A stretch of 64,000 nt of DNA from Pseudomonas haemolytica (GCF_009659625.1 NZ_VOIW01000006.1:538669-602668), one strand, 5' to 3'. Shown: positions 51,481-61,160, counted from the first letter of the stretch. The notes: a model not told the origin generated them from the sequence alone. Made by a program: numbers and translations.

Positions 51481-53103
51481 ATGTCAGAACATGCTCAACC
51501 CCTGGGCTCGGCGGCCAGTGCAAGCACCGCCAACGAATCAAGAAAGGTCATCTTCGCCTCGTCCCTGGGGACGGTGTTCGAGTGGTATGACTTTTTCCTC
51601 TACGGCGCCTTGGCGGCGGTGATCAGCAAGCAGTTCTTTGCCGGCGTCAACGACACCACCGCGTTTATCTTTGCCTTGATGGCCTTCGCCGCCGGCTTTG
51701 TGGTACGGCCTTTCGGTGCGCTGGTGTTCGGCCGCCTGGGCGACATGATCGGGCGCAAGTACACCTTCCTCGTCACCATCATCCTGATGGGTGTGGCGAC
51801 CTTCTGCGTCGGGCTGCTGCCAACCTACGCCAGCATCGGCATTGCTGCGCCGATCATCCTTATCGTGCTGCGCATGCTGCAGGGCCTGGCCCTCGGCGGC
51901 GAGTACGGGGGTGCAGCCACTTACGTGGCCGAGCATGCGCCACCGGGCAAGCGCGGGCTGCATACCAGCTGGATTCAATCCACCGCCACCCTCGGCCTGC
52001 TGCTGTCGTTGCTGGTGGTGCTGGCCTGCCGTTACTTCACCGGTGACCAGTTCGAAGTGTGGGGCTGGCGTATTCCGTTCCTGTTTTCCATCGTTCTGCT
52101 GGGCATCTCGACCTGGATCCGCATGAGCCTGCACGAGTCGCCGGCCTTCTTGAAAATGAAAGAGGAAGGCAAGGCCAGCAAGGCGCCGATCCGCGAGTCG
52201 TTCGGTAAATGGGAAAACCTCAAAGTGGTGCTGATTGCCCTGTTCAGCATCAATGGCGGCCAGGCTGTGACATTCTATGCGGCGCAGTTTTATGTGCTGT
52301 TTTTCCTCACCCAGTTCCTGCGGATGGACCCGGCCCTGGCCAACATGCTGTTGATCATCAGCGTGGTGATTGGCGCGCCGTTCTTTATCCTGTTTGGCTG
52401 GCTGTCGGACAAGGTCGGGCGCAAGCCGGTGCTGATGCTCGGCCTGCTGTTGGCAACCGCGTTGTACTTCCCGATCTTCAAGGGCCTGGCGCACTACACC
52501 AACCCGGCGATGGACCAGGCCAGCCACCAGGCGCCGATCACCGTATTGGCCGACCCGGCCACCTGCACCTTCCAGTTCGACCCGGTGGGCAAGGCGCGTT
52601 TTGACAGCCCGTGCGACAAGGTCAAGACCTTCCTGGTCAAGCAGGGCCTGCCCTACAGCAGCGCCGCCGCCCCGGCAGGCAGCCCGGTGCAGGTGAGCGT
52701 GGGCGATGTGCGCATCGATGGCTTCGATGAAGCGGCCCTGCGTGGCGCCGTGGCCCTGGCCGGCTACCCGACTTCGGCGGATGTGGCCCAGGTCAACAAG
52801 GTGATGGTGGTGGTACTGATCGTCGTGCTGATCCTGATCGCGGCCATGTGCTACGGGCCTTTGGCGGCGCTGATGGTGGAGCTGTTTCCGACGCGCATCC
52901 GCTATACCTCGATGTCCCTGCCCTACCACATTGGCAACGGCTGGTTTGGCGGGTTCCTGCCGACCGTATCCTTTGCGTTGGTGGTGTACACCGGCGATAT
53001 CTTCTATGGCTTGTGGTACCCGGTGGTGGTGACGGGGGTGAGCCTGGTCGTCGGGTTGTTCTGCCTCAAAGAAACGCGGCATGTGGATATTGATAACAAC
53101 TGA
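51481..53103 (+). CDS. MHS-family metabolite:proton symporter with a large inserted loop
   Basis: Inner-membrane protein of 540 residues, about 100 longer than typical ShiA/KgtP/ProP-type carriers. The N-terminal half has SSLGTVFEWYDFFLYGALAA, GALVFGRLGDMIGRKYTFLV and LQGLALGGEYGGAATYVAE. A polar insertion of about 100 residues at roughly 335-440 separates two membrane segments and contains two cysteines (ATCTFQFDP and DSPCDKVK), which could form a disulfide outside. It should import an organic acid or alcohol used by the GMC enzyme gene just upstream. GAGGGA ribosome site. Confidence 0.9.
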   Translation: MSEHAQPLGSAASASTANESRKVIFASSLGTVFEWYDFFLYGALAAVISKQFFAGVNDTTAFIFALMAFAAGFVVRPFGALVFGRLGDMIGRKYTFLVTIILMGVATFCVGLLPTYASIGIAAPIILIVLRMLQGLALGGEYGGAATYVAEHAPPGKRGLHTSWIQSTATLGLLLSLLVVLACRYFTGDQFEVWGWRIPFLFSIVLLGISTWIRMSLHESPAFLKMKEEGKASKAPIRESFGKWENLKVVLIALFSINGGQAVTFYAAQFYVLFFLTQFLRMDPALANMLLIISVVIGAPFFILFGWLSDKVGRKPVLMLGLLLATALYFPIFKGLAHYTNPAMDQASHQAPITVLADPATCTFQFDPVGKARFDSPCDKVKTFLVKQGLPYSSAAAPAGSPVQVSVGDVRIDGFDEAALRGAVALAGYPTSADVAQVNKVMVVVLIVVLILIAAMCYGPLAALMVELFPTRIRYTSMSLPYHIGNGWFGGFLPTVSFALVVYTGDIFYGLWYPVVVTGVSLVVGLFCLKETRHVDIDNN

Positions 53104-53129
53104 GTTTGTTTAAATACCGCAGATCCCCT

Positions 53130-53155
53130 GTGGGAGGGGGCTTGCTCCCTCCCAC
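53130..53155. repeat. Compact solo GI REP palindrome
   Basis: GTGGGAGGGGGCTTGC is followed directly by TCCCTCCCAC, making a 26-base palindrome without the usual 55-base spacer. It is a collapsed REPIN or a single REP in the gap after the MHS gene, and may act as a terminator-like hairpin. Confidence 0.85.
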
Positions 53156-53267
53156 ATTTGCCCTGTAGTGCCCACACAAATTGCTGTACATCCATACAGA
53201 TAATGGTTGCTCAAATCCTCCTGACTAAGCATCCTGCAAGGCATCAACCCGATCTGATGTGATGACC

Positions 53268-55217
53268 ATGCGGCTGTACCTCTGTGAAAAACCCTCCCAG
53301 GCCAAGGATATCGCGGCCGTGCTCGGCGCCAGTCGCCGCGGCGACGGTTGCTGGCTGGGCAACGGAGTCACCGTGACCTGGTGCATCGGCCACCTGCTGG
53401 AAACCGCCCCGCCCGACGCCTACGACGCCAAGTACAAACGCTGGGTGCTGGCCGACCTGCCGATCGTCCCGGACAAATGGAAAATGCTGGTCAAGCCCAA
53501 GACCGCCAGCCAATACAAGGCCGTCAAGCGCTTGCTGGGGGAAGCCCAGGAGTTGGTGATTGCCACCGATGCCGACCGCGAAGGCGAGATGATCGCCCGT
53601 GAACTGGTGGAGCACTGCCGCTATCGCGGGCCTATCCGGCGATTGTGGCTGTCGGCGCTGGATGATGCCTCCATTCGCAAGGCCCTGGCTGCCCTCAAAC
53701 CGGGTGCCGACACCTTCAGCCTGTATCATTCGGCCCTGGGCCGTTCCCGCGCCGACTGGCTGATCGGCATGAACATGAGCCGCCTGTTTACCTTGCTGGG
53801 GCGCCAATCCGGCTATCAAGGCGTATTACCGGTAGGCCGGGTGCAAACCCCGACCCTGCGCCTGGTGGTGGACCGTGATCGCAGCATTGCCGATTTCGTG
53901 CCGGTGGCATACTGGGCCATTGATGTCGACCTGCGCCACGAGCGCATGACCTTCACCGCCCAATGGCGTGCCCATGATGATGCCTGCGACGACCAGGGCC
54001 GCTGCCTTGACCCGCAACTGGCGCGAGACGCCGCCGACGCCATGCTCAACGCCGCCGCTGCGCGGCTGGTGAAGCTGCGTACCGAACGCATGCGCGAGGT
54101 GGCGCCCCTGCCCTTCGACCTTGGCACATTGCAGGAAATCTGCTCGAAGAAGCTCGGCCTGGGCGCCCAGGAAACCCTGGATGTCGCCCAATCCCTCTAC
54201 GAAACCCACAAGGTCATCACTTACCCGCGCAGCGATTGCGGCTACTTGCCGTTGAGCCAGCACAGTGACGCGCCGAAGATTCTCGCGGCCCTGGGCCGTG
54301 CGGATACGGCGGTCAACGAACTGATGCCGCACATCGACCCCCAACGCCGCTCGCGGGCCTGGAACGACGCCAAGGTCAGCGCCCACCACGGCATCATCCC
54401 CACCGGGGCCGGCAAGGATGTCAGCCAACTGACCGGCAAACACCGGGCGGTCTATACCCTGATACGGGCACGCTACCTGGCGCAGTTCCTGCCCAACCAT
54501 GAATACGACCGTACCCAGGCGGATTTCGACTGCGCAGGGCAAGCGTTGCGTGCGGTGGGCAAAGTCATCATCGAGCCGGGCTGGAAACGCGCATTGCCCG
54601 AAGCGCTGGCGCCCGCAAAAGGTCGCGAAGCACCCGCGCCACAAGCCCTGCCGACATTGGTGCAAGGCCAGGACTACAGCGTGGCCAAGGTCAACCTCAA
54701 GGACCTATGGACCCAACCGCCCAAGCCCTTTACCGAAGGCGACCTGATCAAGGCGATGAAAAACGTCGCCAAGCTGGTGGAAGACCCGCTGCTCAAGCAG
54801 AAGCTCAAGGACACCACCGGCATTGGCACCGAAGCCACCCGCGCCGGGATCATCCAGGGCTTGCTCGACCGTGGCTACCTGGTGAAAAACGGCAAGGCCC
54901 TGTCGGCCACACCGGCGGCGTTCAGCCTGATCGACGCAGTGCCCCGCGCCATCGCCGACCCGGGCACCACCGCCATCTGGGAACAGGCGCTGGACATGGT
55001 ACAAAGCGGCGAAATGAGCCTGGAAGAATTCGTCGCCAAACAAGCGGCGTGGATGAGCAAGCAGGTGGCTCGCTGCAATGGCATGCGCATGACCATCACC
55101 GGCCCAGCCAGCCCGGCAGGCCGAGGCGCCGCGCCCTGGAAGAACAAACGCAAGAGCGCCCCACGCAAGACGGCGGGAAGCACCAAGCGGGCGAAAAAAC
55201 CGACAACGGCAAAGTAA
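53268..55217 (+). CDS. topB: DNA topoisomerase III
   Basis: Protein of 649 residues. The TOPRIM domain opens MRLYLCEKPSQAKDIAAVLG and contains VIATDADREGEMIARELVEH; the active-site Tyr is Y319 in VITYPRSDCGYLP. LLGRQSGYQGVLPVGRVQTP is the family block before it, and ALPEALAPA leads to a C-terminal basic tail (KNKRKSAPRKTAGSTKRAKK) for DNA binding. It decatenates DNA through single-strand passage. Start at 53268; two in-frame starts lie up to 9 bases upstream. It is a single gene; the CBS gene follows by 130 bases. Confidence 0.95.
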   Translation: MRLYLCEKPSQAKDIAAVLGASRRGDGCWLGNGVTVTWCIGHLLETAPPDAYDAKYKRWVLADLPIVPDKWKMLVKPKTASQYKAVKRLLGEAQELVIATDADREGEMIARELVEHCRYRGPIRRLWLSALDDASIRKALAALKPGADTFSLYHSALGRSRADWLIGMNMSRLFTLLGRQSGYQGVLPVGRVQTPTLRLVVDRDRSIADFVPVAYWAIDVDLRHERMTFTAQWRAHDDACDDQGRCLDPQLARDAADAMLNAAAARLVKLRTERMREVAPLPFDLGTLQEICSKKLGLGAQETLDVAQSLYETHKVITYPRSDCGYLPLSQHSDAPKILAALGRADTAVNELMPHIDPQRRSRAWNDAKVSAHHGIIPTGAGKDVSQLTGKHRAVYTLIRARYLAQFLPNHEYDRTQADFDCAGQALRAVGKVIIEPGWKRALPEALAPAKGREAPAPQALPTLVQGQDYSVAKVNLKDLWTQPPKPFTEGDLIKAMKNVAKLVEDPLLKQKLKDTTGIGTEATRAGIIQGLLDRGYLVKNGKALSATPAAFSLIDAVPRAIADPGTTAIWEQALDMVQSGEMSLEEFVAKQAAWMSKQVARCNGMRMTITGPASPAGRGAAPWKNKRKSAPRKTAGSTKRAKKPTTAK

Positions 55218-55347
55218 AACCGGAAAAAATCCGGTGAATGACGCTTTTCGACGAGTTTAACGCCGCTTTGGGCCTTGCCCTGCCGTGGGCGGTCTAGGAT
55301 TCTTTAGGGGACCCTGACTACCTAACAACAACACCGGAGTGGCCGCC

Positions 55348-55788
55348 ATGAAAACCGTCGCACAAGTGCTCAAAGCCAAGGACCAGAAAAACCAGGACGT
55401 CCACACTATCCAGTGGGACCACACCGTGTTCGAAGCGCTGGTGCGGATGTCAGAGAAAAACGTCGGCGCCTTGCCGGTGGTCAAGGAAGGCACGGTGGTA
55501 GGGATCATCAGCGAACGTGATTACGCACGCAAACTCATCCTCAAGGGTCTGTCATCGGTGACCACGCGGGTCGACGATGTCATGAGTTCTCCTGTCATCA
55601 CCGTCGACACCCATAAAAGTGTCGAAGAATGCATGAAGATCATGACCGACAGTCACCTGCGCCACTTGCCGGTCGTCGAAGACGGCAAACTGTTGGGCCT
55701 GCTGTCCATCGGTGACCTGGTGAAGGAAGCCATCGCCGAACAAGCCGACCTGATCAAACAGCTGGAGCAGTACATTCGCGGCGAATAG
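55348..55788 (+). CDS. Tandem CBS-domain protein
   Basis: Protein of 146 residues with two CBS repeats: VFEALVRMSEKNVGALPVVK, GTVVGIISERDYARKLILKG and VEECMKIMTDSHLRHLPVVE, GKLLGLLSIGDLVKEAI. Stand-alone pairs bind adenosine nucleotides and act as energy sensors; partners are unknown. GGAG site upstream of ATG 55348. The sirtuin gene starts 8 bases after its stop, so the two are co-transcribed. Confidence 0.93.
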   Translation: MKTVAQVLKAKDQKNQDVHTIQWDHTVFEALVRMSEKNVGALPVVKEGTVVGIISERDYARKLILKGLSSVTTRVDDVMSSPVITVDTHKSVEECMKIMTDSHLRHLPVVEDGKLLGLLSIGDLVKEAIAEQADLIKQLEQYIRGE

Positions 55789-55796
55789 GGGAACCC

Positions 55797-56642
55797 ATGC
55801 TCGACACGCTGGAACATCAAGAAGACCACCTCGACACCCTGCACCGGGCCATGGCCGAACGGCGCTTTTTGGTCTTGACCGGTGCGGGGATCAGCACCTC
55901 CTCGGGCATCCCTGATTATCGCGACAGTGAAGGTGTACGCCGGGGCAAGGCACCGATGATGTACCAGGAATTCCTTGCCACCCCGCAAGCGCGGTGCCGC
56001 TACTGGGCGCGGGCAATGCTGGGTTGGCCACGGGTGCGCATTGCCCAGCCGAACAAGGCCCACCTGGCACTGGCGACGCTGCAACAGCGCGAGCGCATCA
56101 GTGGGCTGATCACGCAAAACGTCGACACCCTGCATGACCAGGCCGGCAGCCATGCGGTGATCGAGCTGCATGGCAGCTTGCATCGGGTGCTGTGCCTGGA
56201 TTGCCAACTGCGCAGCGAGCGGGATGTGATCCAGCGGCAGATGGAAGTCGATAATCCCCATATGGCACACGTCCATGCGGTACAGGCGCCGGACGGCGAC
56301 ACCTTGCTCGATCCGGTGTTTGCAGAACGCTTCCAGGTGCCCCGCTGTCCCCATTGCAATGGCGAACGGCTGAAACCTGACGTGGTGTTTTTTGGTGAGA
56401 ATGTCGCCCCGGCGACGGCGCTCAAGGCGATGGCGGCGGTAGACAATGCCGAAGGGTTACTGGTGGTGGGCTCGTCGCTGATGGCCTATTCGGCGTTCCG
56501 CCTGTGCAAGGCAATGGCCGAACAGGGCAAGCCGGTGATTGCCATCAACCTGGGCAAGACGCGTGGTGATGAGCTGTTGCAGATGAAGATCGAGGCGTCG
56601 TGCGAGCGGTTGTTGCCGTTGTTGGCTGATCGACTCGGCTAG
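55797..56642 (+). CDS. NAD-dependent protein deacylase (SIR2 family)
   Basis: Protein of 281 residues with the sirtuin motifs: FLVLTGAGISTSSGIPDYRD, LITQNVDTLHDQAGS, the catalytic His in VIELHGSLHRVLC, zinc cysteines CLDC and CPHC, and KPDVVFFGENV. It removes acyl groups from lysines using NAD+. It overlaps nothing but follows the CBS gene by 8 bases; a regulatory link through nucleotide state is possible. Confidence 0.94.
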   Translation: MLDTLEHQEDHLDTLHRAMAERRFLVLTGAGISTSSGIPDYRDSEGVRRGKAPMMYQEFLATPQARCRYWARAMLGWPRVRIAQPNKAHLALATLQQRERISGLITQNVDTLHDQAGSHAVIELHGSLHRVLCLDCQLRSERDVIQRQMEVDNPHMAHVHAVQAPDGDTLLDPVFAERFQVPRCPHCNGERLKPDVVFFGENVAPATALKAMAAVDNAEGLLVVGSSLMAYSAFRLCKAMAEQGKPVIAINLGKTRGDELLQMKIEASCERLLPLLADRLG

Positions 56643-57130
56643 CAGGTCATTTGACCTCTCAGCCTCAGCGACCCAGCGCACAAAAAATGACGCCCAAGTC
56701 ACGTTTTCCCGCATTCTCCCGTCCCCACAGCCATTTATGTAGTGACCAAAAATAATCACTACATAATCGTTGACGTAACGTTTTTGTCCTTGCATGATCT
56801 AGACGTCTCCCGGATCGGGAGCGTTGGTAACAAGCGTTTTGAACAGGCTCGTCTGACCGCCGAGCTGTTTTTCCGGATGTGCACTGCCCACAAGGCAGAT
56901 TGATGAAGCTGACCGGCCCTGAAAGGGACAGGTACAAGGAGCTCAAACGCTGCTTGTCTTCGTTATGAAAGCGTTGCGTAGCAGTTCATCAGCAAGACTA
57001 CATGCATCAGGTTCAAGACCCTGCCCGTATTCGGCAGACCGTCACTGACGCCCGGTTTTCGGAACCGGAGACAAATAAGCAGTTTTAACGAATCAATTGA
57101 TAGATCGCCAACTGGTCAAGGGGCTTACAC
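56643..57130. other. Gene-free stretch with small palindromes
   Basis: No convincing gene in 488 bases. A 14-base palindrome AGGTCATTTGACCT lies right after the sirtuin stop (56645-56658); further on CTCCCG-GAT-CGGGAG (56811-56826) and CCGGTT-TTCGG-AACCGG (57053-57069) are hairpins. They may belong to an untranslated leader or a small RNA preceding the next gene. Confidence 0.45.
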
Positions 57131-57460
57131 ATGAATCTGAACAACCAACCAACTATCGATGAATTGGCTGAGATGTTCGCAGCGCAGAAAGACACACTCG
57201 ACGACCATATCCTGTGGATTGGCAAATCGGGCGAAGTGCAAATTGACTGCCTGGCGCCCCATACCGAAGAAGCCGAGTTCGACCGCAATAACCGTGAACT
57301 GGCGGCGCGCCTGAAGATGTACCGCCGTGGCCAGGGTTATGTCGGCAAGAAAGCCGCGGCCGATCGCAACTTTATCGAGCAGGTGTTCCATACACTTAAT
57401 ACCGAATGGCAGAACCTCAAAGGCCAATCGCAAGTTAAAGTGATTGATAGATACTGCTGA
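57131..57460 (+). CDS. Small conserved Pseudomonas protein, function unknown
   Basis: Protein of 109 residues, soluble and acidic, beginning MNLNNQPTIDELAEMFAAQK, with central ILWIGKSGEVQIDCLAPHTE. An AAGGGG site precedes the ATG and a strong terminator follows, so it is a real gene. No known domain recognised. Confidence 0.8.
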   Translation: MNLNNQPTIDELAEMFAAQKDTLDDHILWIGKSGEVQIDCLAPHTEEAEFDRNNRELAARLKMYRRGQGYVGKKAAADRNFIEQVFHTLNTEWQNLKGQSQVKVIDRYC

Positions 57461-57480
57461 TAACCAAGCATTAACCATTT

Positions 57481-57511
57481 AAGCCCGCTCGTTTATTCGA
57501 GCGGGCTTTTT
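57481..57511 (+). terminator. Rho-independent terminator
   Basis: AGCCCGCTCG, loop TTTATT, CGAGCGGGCT form a 10-bp stem followed by TTTTA. It ends the small-protein transcript and lies between it and the convergent regulator; on the other strand the T run is weaker. Confidence 0.92.
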
Positions 57512-57521
57512 AATACCTGTT

Positions 57522-58427
57522 TTATAACAGCGCGGGAAATCTGCCCTTCCCCGCTTCATCGCGAAAGATATCAAACAACACCTGCGCCGCCGCCGACAGT
57601 TCATGCCCGGGTTTGGTCAACACGCCAATCGGCCGCTCGATCACCGGGCCGGTCAAGGTAATGCACTGGGCACCCGCCTCCTCCATCTGCCGAGCACACA
57701 ACGCCGGCACAGCGCTGACCCCCAGGCCACTGGCGACCATCTTGCCCACAGTCGCCAGTTGGTGGCTTTCCAACGCAACGGGCAGCTTCATCTGCAAGGC
57801 GCCGAGGTGTTCTTCCAGCATCACCCGTACCGTGGAGGGCCGTTGCAAGGTAATGAACGGTTGCTCCAGCAAGGTCTTCCAATCGATCTCGGCACGCTGC
57901 GCCAACGGCGAATCCCCTGGCACCACCGCCATAAAGCGGTCCAGATACAAAGGCGTGAACGCCAGTGACGAACCTTCAGACGGTTCGAACGCCACGCCCA
58001 ATTCCACCTGACGGTCGCGGACCATCTCCAGCACCTGCTCGTTGATCAAGTCATGCACCGTCACGTTCACCTGGGGGTAACGTGCGCGGAATATCTTCAG
58101 GATCGGCGGCAACAGATTCCCCGCGAACGACGGCATCGCCGCCACCGTGACGCGGCCACGCTGTAGGGTGAAACGTTGGCGCAGTTCGTCCTCGGTATTG
58201 TCCCAATCGGCAATCAAGCGACGTGCCAGGGGCAACAGGGATTCACCTTCAGGGGTCAGCGCAACGTTGCGGGTATTTCGGCTGAACAGGCGCCCGCCCA
58301 GCCCTTCTTCCAGGCCCTTGATGGTCAGGCTCAGCGCCGATTGAGAAAGGTGCAGGCGCTCGCAGGCCGCGGCGAAACTCAGGCTCTGGGCCACGGCGAG
58401 AAAGGCGCGCATCTGTTTAACGGTCAT
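57522..58427 (-). CDS. dhcR: LysR-family regulator (DhcR-like)
   Basis: Protein of 301 residues with an N-terminal helix-turn-helix (SFAAACERLHLSQSALSLTI) and an effector domain (GRVTVAAMPSFAGNLLPPIL; VASGLGVSAVPALCARQM). It is divergent from the CoA-transferase genes, the same layout as PA1998 (dhcR) with dhcAB-atoB in P. aeruginosa, which activates dehydrocarnitine use. The gap holds direct repeats AAATCAATC at 58467 and 58497, 30 bases apart, a possible binding region. Naming follows synteny and is an inference. Confidence 0.85.
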   Translation of the reverse strand: MTVKQMRAFLAVAQSLSFAAACERLHLSQSALSLTIKGLEEGLGGRLFSRNTRNVALTPEGESLLPLARRLIADWDNTEDELRQRFTLQRGRVTVAAMPSFAGNLLPPILKIFRARYPQVNVTVHDLINEQVLEMVRDRQVELGVAFEPSEGSSLAFTPLYLDRFMAVVPGDSPLAQRAEIDWKTLLEQPFITLQRPSTVRVMLEEHLGALQMKLPVALESHQLATVGKMVASGLGVSAVPALCARQMEEAGAQCITLTGPVIERPIGVLTKPGHELSAAAQVLFDIFRDEAGKGRFPALL

Positions 58428-58560
58428 GAGGCTGCTCCGGATGACGGGTCGACTATGCTGTTTTCTAAATCAATCAACCTTAAAAAACAACTTAACAAAT
58501 CAATCCGTCGGCGCAACACTCAATTCACTGGCTGGACCACAAACAATAAAAGAGGTGCAT

Positions 58561-59259
58561 ATGGCAGGTTTCGATAAACGCGTGGCGTCCTATGAAGAAG
58601 CGCTGGCAGGCCTGGAAGACGGCATGACCGTGCTCTCCGGCGGTTTTGGCCTGTGTGGCATTCCGGAAAACCTCATTGCCGAGATCAAGCGCAAAGGCAC
58701 CCGCGACCTGACGGTGGTTTCCAACAACTGTGGCGTCGACGGTTTCGGCCTGGGTGTGCTGCTGGAAGAAAAACAGATCAGCAAAGTGATCGCCTCCTAT
58801 GTGGGTGAAAACGCCCTGTTCGAAAAACAACTGCTCAGTGGTGAGATCGAGGTAATCCTCACTCCCCAAGGCACCCTGGCGGAAAAAATGCGCGCAGGCG
58901 GCGCCGGCATCCCGGCCTTCTTCACCGCCACCGGCGTCGGCACCCCAGTCGCCGAAGGCAAGGAAACCCGTGAGTTCAATGGCCGCCCATATTTGATGGA
59001 GGAATCCATCACCGGCGATTTCGCCATCGTCAAAGGCTGGAAAGCCGACCACTTCGGCAACGTCATCTACCGCCACACTGCCCAGAACTTCAACCCGCTG
59101 GCCGCCACCGCCGGCAAGATCACCGTGGTTGAAGTCGAGGAAATCGTCGAACCGGGCGAGCTGGACCCGGCGCAGATCCACACCCCTGGCATCTACGTCG
59201 ACCGGATCATCTGCGGCACCTTCGAAAAGCGCATTGAACAGCGCACCGTCCGCAAGTAA
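58561..59259 (+). CDS. dhcA: 3-oxoacid/dehydrocarnitine CoA-transferase, subunit A
   Basis: Protein of 232 residues, class I CoA-transferase alpha subunit: GMTVLSGGFGLCGIPENLIA, VVSNNCGVDGFGLGVLL, TPQGTLAEKMRAGGAGIPAF and GDFAIVKGWKADHFGNVIY are family blocks. With subunit B it moves CoA from a donor acyl-CoA to acetoacetate or dehydrocarnitine. ATG at 58561 has AGAGGTG. Subunit B follows by 31 bases. ScoA is an alternative name. Confidence 0.92.
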   Translation: MAGFDKRVASYEEALAGLEDGMTVLSGGFGLCGIPENLIAEIKRKGTRDLTVVSNNCGVDGFGLGVLLEEKQISKVIASYVGENALFEKQLLSGEIEVILTPQGTLAEKMRAGGAGIPAFFTATGVGTPVAEGKETREFNGRPYLMEESITGDFAIVKGWKADHFGNVIYRHTAQNFNPLAATAGKITVVEVEEIVEPGELDPAQIHTPGIYVDRIICGTFEKRIEQRTVRK

Positions 59260-59290
59260 TCCCCGTCCAGAACAATAAGAGGAAACAACC

Positions 59291-59950
59291 ATGGCTCTTA
59301 CCCGCGAACAAATGGCTCAACGCGTCGCCCGCGAAATGCAGGACGGTTACTACGTAAACCTGGGCATCGGCATTCCAACCCTGGTGGCCAACTACATCCC
59401 CGACGGCATGGAAGTAATGCTGCAATCGGAAAACGGCCTGCTCGGCATGGGCCCGTTTCCTACTGAAGACACCATCGATGCCGACATGATCAACGCCGGC
59501 AAGCAAACCGTCACCGCACGCATCGGCGCCTCGATCTTCTCGTCCGCCGAGTCCTTCGCGATGATTCGCGGCGGGCATGTCGATCTCACCGTACTGGGCG
59601 CATTTGAAGTGGACGTACAAGGCAACATCGCCTCGTGGATGATCCCGGGCAAGCTGGTCAAGGGCATGGGCGGCGCCATGGACCTGGTGGCCGGCGCGGA
59701 AAACATCATCGTGATCATGACCCACGCGTCCAAGGACGGTGAGTCAAAGTTGCTCAGCCAATGCAGCCTGCCACTGACCGGTGCCAACTGCATCAAGCGC
59801 GTGCTGACCGACCTTGCGTACCTGGAAATCGAAAATGGCGCTTTTGTCCTCAAGGAACGCGCACCTGGCGTCAGCGTTGAAGAGATTGTGAGCAAGACCG
59901 CCGGTAAACTGATCGTTCCGGACCACGTTCCAGAAATGCACTTCCAGTGA
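59291..59950 (+). CDS. dhcB: 3-oxoacid/dehydrocarnitine CoA-transferase, subunit B
   Basis: Protein of 219 residues, beta subunit with the catalytic Glu in MLQSENGLLGMGPFP and the motifs DGYYVNLGIGIPTLVANYIP and IPGKLVKGMGGAMDL. Forms the transferase with subunit A. GAGGAAA site. The thiolase gene follows by 11 bases. Confidence 0.93.
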   Translation: MALTREQMAQRVAREMQDGYYVNLGIGIPTLVANYIPDGMEVMLQSENGLLGMGPFPTEDTIDADMINAGKQTVTARIGASIFSSAESFAMIRGGHVDLTVLGAFEVDVQGNIASWMIPGKLVKGMGGAMDLVAGAENIIVIMTHASKDGESKLLSQCSLPLTGANCIKRVLTDLAYLEIENGAFVLKERAPGVSVEEIVSKTAGKLIVPDHVPEMHFQ

Positions 59951-59961
59951 GGACAGATTCC

Positions 59962-61143
59962 ATGCAAGACGTCGTGATTGTTGCTGCCACCCGCACCGCC
60001 GTGGGCAGCTTCCAAGGTTCGCTGGCGAGCATTCCGGCCCCGGAACTGGGCGCCGCCGTGATCCGCCGCCTGCTGGAGCAGACCGGCCTGGACCCGGCCG
60101 AAGTGGATGAAGTGATCCTCGGCCAAGTGCTTACCGCAGGCAGCGGCCAGAACCCGGCGCGCCAGGCTTCGATCCTCGCCGGCCTGCCCCATGCCGTGCC
60201 GAGCCTGACCCTGAACAAGGTCTGCGGCTCGGGCCTCAAGGCCCTGCACCTGGGCGCACAGGCCATCCGTTGCGGCGACGCCGAGGTGATCATCGCCGGC
60301 GGCATGGAAAACATGAGCCTGGCCCCGTACGTATTGCCCGCCGCACGCACCGGTTTACGCATGGGCCACGCGAAGATGATCGACAGCATGATCACCGACG
60401 GCCTGTGGGATGCGTTCAACGACTACCATATGGGCATCACCGCCGAGAACCTGGTGGACAAGTACGGCATCAGCCGTGAAGCCCAGGACGCGTTCGCCGC
60501 CGCATCCCAGCAAAAAGCCGCCGCCGCTATCGAAGCCGGACGCTTTGCCGATGAGATCACACCGATCCTGATTCCCCAGCGCAAAGGCGACCCGGTGGCC
60601 TTCGCGGTAGACGAACAACCCCGTGTTGGCACCACCGCCGAATCCCTGGCCAAGCTCAAGCCCGCGTTCAAGAAAGACGGCAGCGTCACCGCCGGCAACG
60701 CCTCCAGCCTCAATGACGGCGCCGCTGCGGTGCTGCTGATGAGCGCCGACAAAGCCCGCGCCCTCGGCCTGCCCGTACTGGCGCGCATCGCCAGCTACGC
60801 CAATGCCGGCGTTGACCCGGCCATCATGGGCATTGGCCCAGTTTCAGCCACCCGCCGTTGCCTGGACAAAGCCGGCTGGCAGTTGGCAGACCTGGACCTG
60901 ATCGAAGCCAACGAAGCCTTCGCCGCACAATCCCTGGCGGTGGGCAAAGAGCTGGAATGGGACGCCGACAAGGTCAACGTCAATGGCGGCGCCATCGCCA
61001 TCGGCCACCCCATTGGTGCTTCAGGCTGCCGCGTGCTGGTGACCCTGCTGCATGAAATGATCAAGCGAGATGCCAAGAAAGGCTTGGCGACGCTGTGCAT
61101 CGGCGGCGGCCAAGGCGTAGCCCTGGCGCTCGAACGCAGCTGA
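59962..61143 (+). CDS. atoB: Acetyl-CoA C-acetyltransferase (thiolase)
   Basis: Protein of 393 residues with nucleophile Cys in LNKVCGSGLKALHLGAQ, His in AIGHPIGASGCRVL and the second Cys in CIGGGQGVALALE. It splits acetoacetyl-CoA into two acetyl-CoA, completing the pathway of the operon. ATG at 59962 has GAGGAC; an upstream GTG in frame is less likely. Followed by a terminator. Confidence 0.95.
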   Translation: MQDVVIVAATRTAVGSFQGSLASIPAPELGAAVIRRLLEQTGLDPAEVDEVILGQVLTAGSGQNPARQASILAGLPHAVPSLTLNKVCGSGLKALHLGAQAIRCGDAEVIIAGGMENMSLAPYVLPAARTGLRMGHAKMIDSMITDGLWDAFNDYHMGITAENLVDKYGISREAQDAFAAASQQKAAAAIEAGRFADEITPILIPQRKGDPVAFAVDEQPRVGTTAESLAKLKPAFKKDGSVTAGNASSLNDGAAAVLLMSADKARALGLPVLARIASYANAGVDPAIMGIGPVSATRRCLDKAGWQLADLDLIEANEAFAAQSLAVGKELEWDADKVNVNGGAIAIGHPIGASGCRVLVTLLHEMIKRDAKKGLATLCIGGGQGVALALERS

Positions 61144-61160
61144 TTCAAAGAGCACCATGG

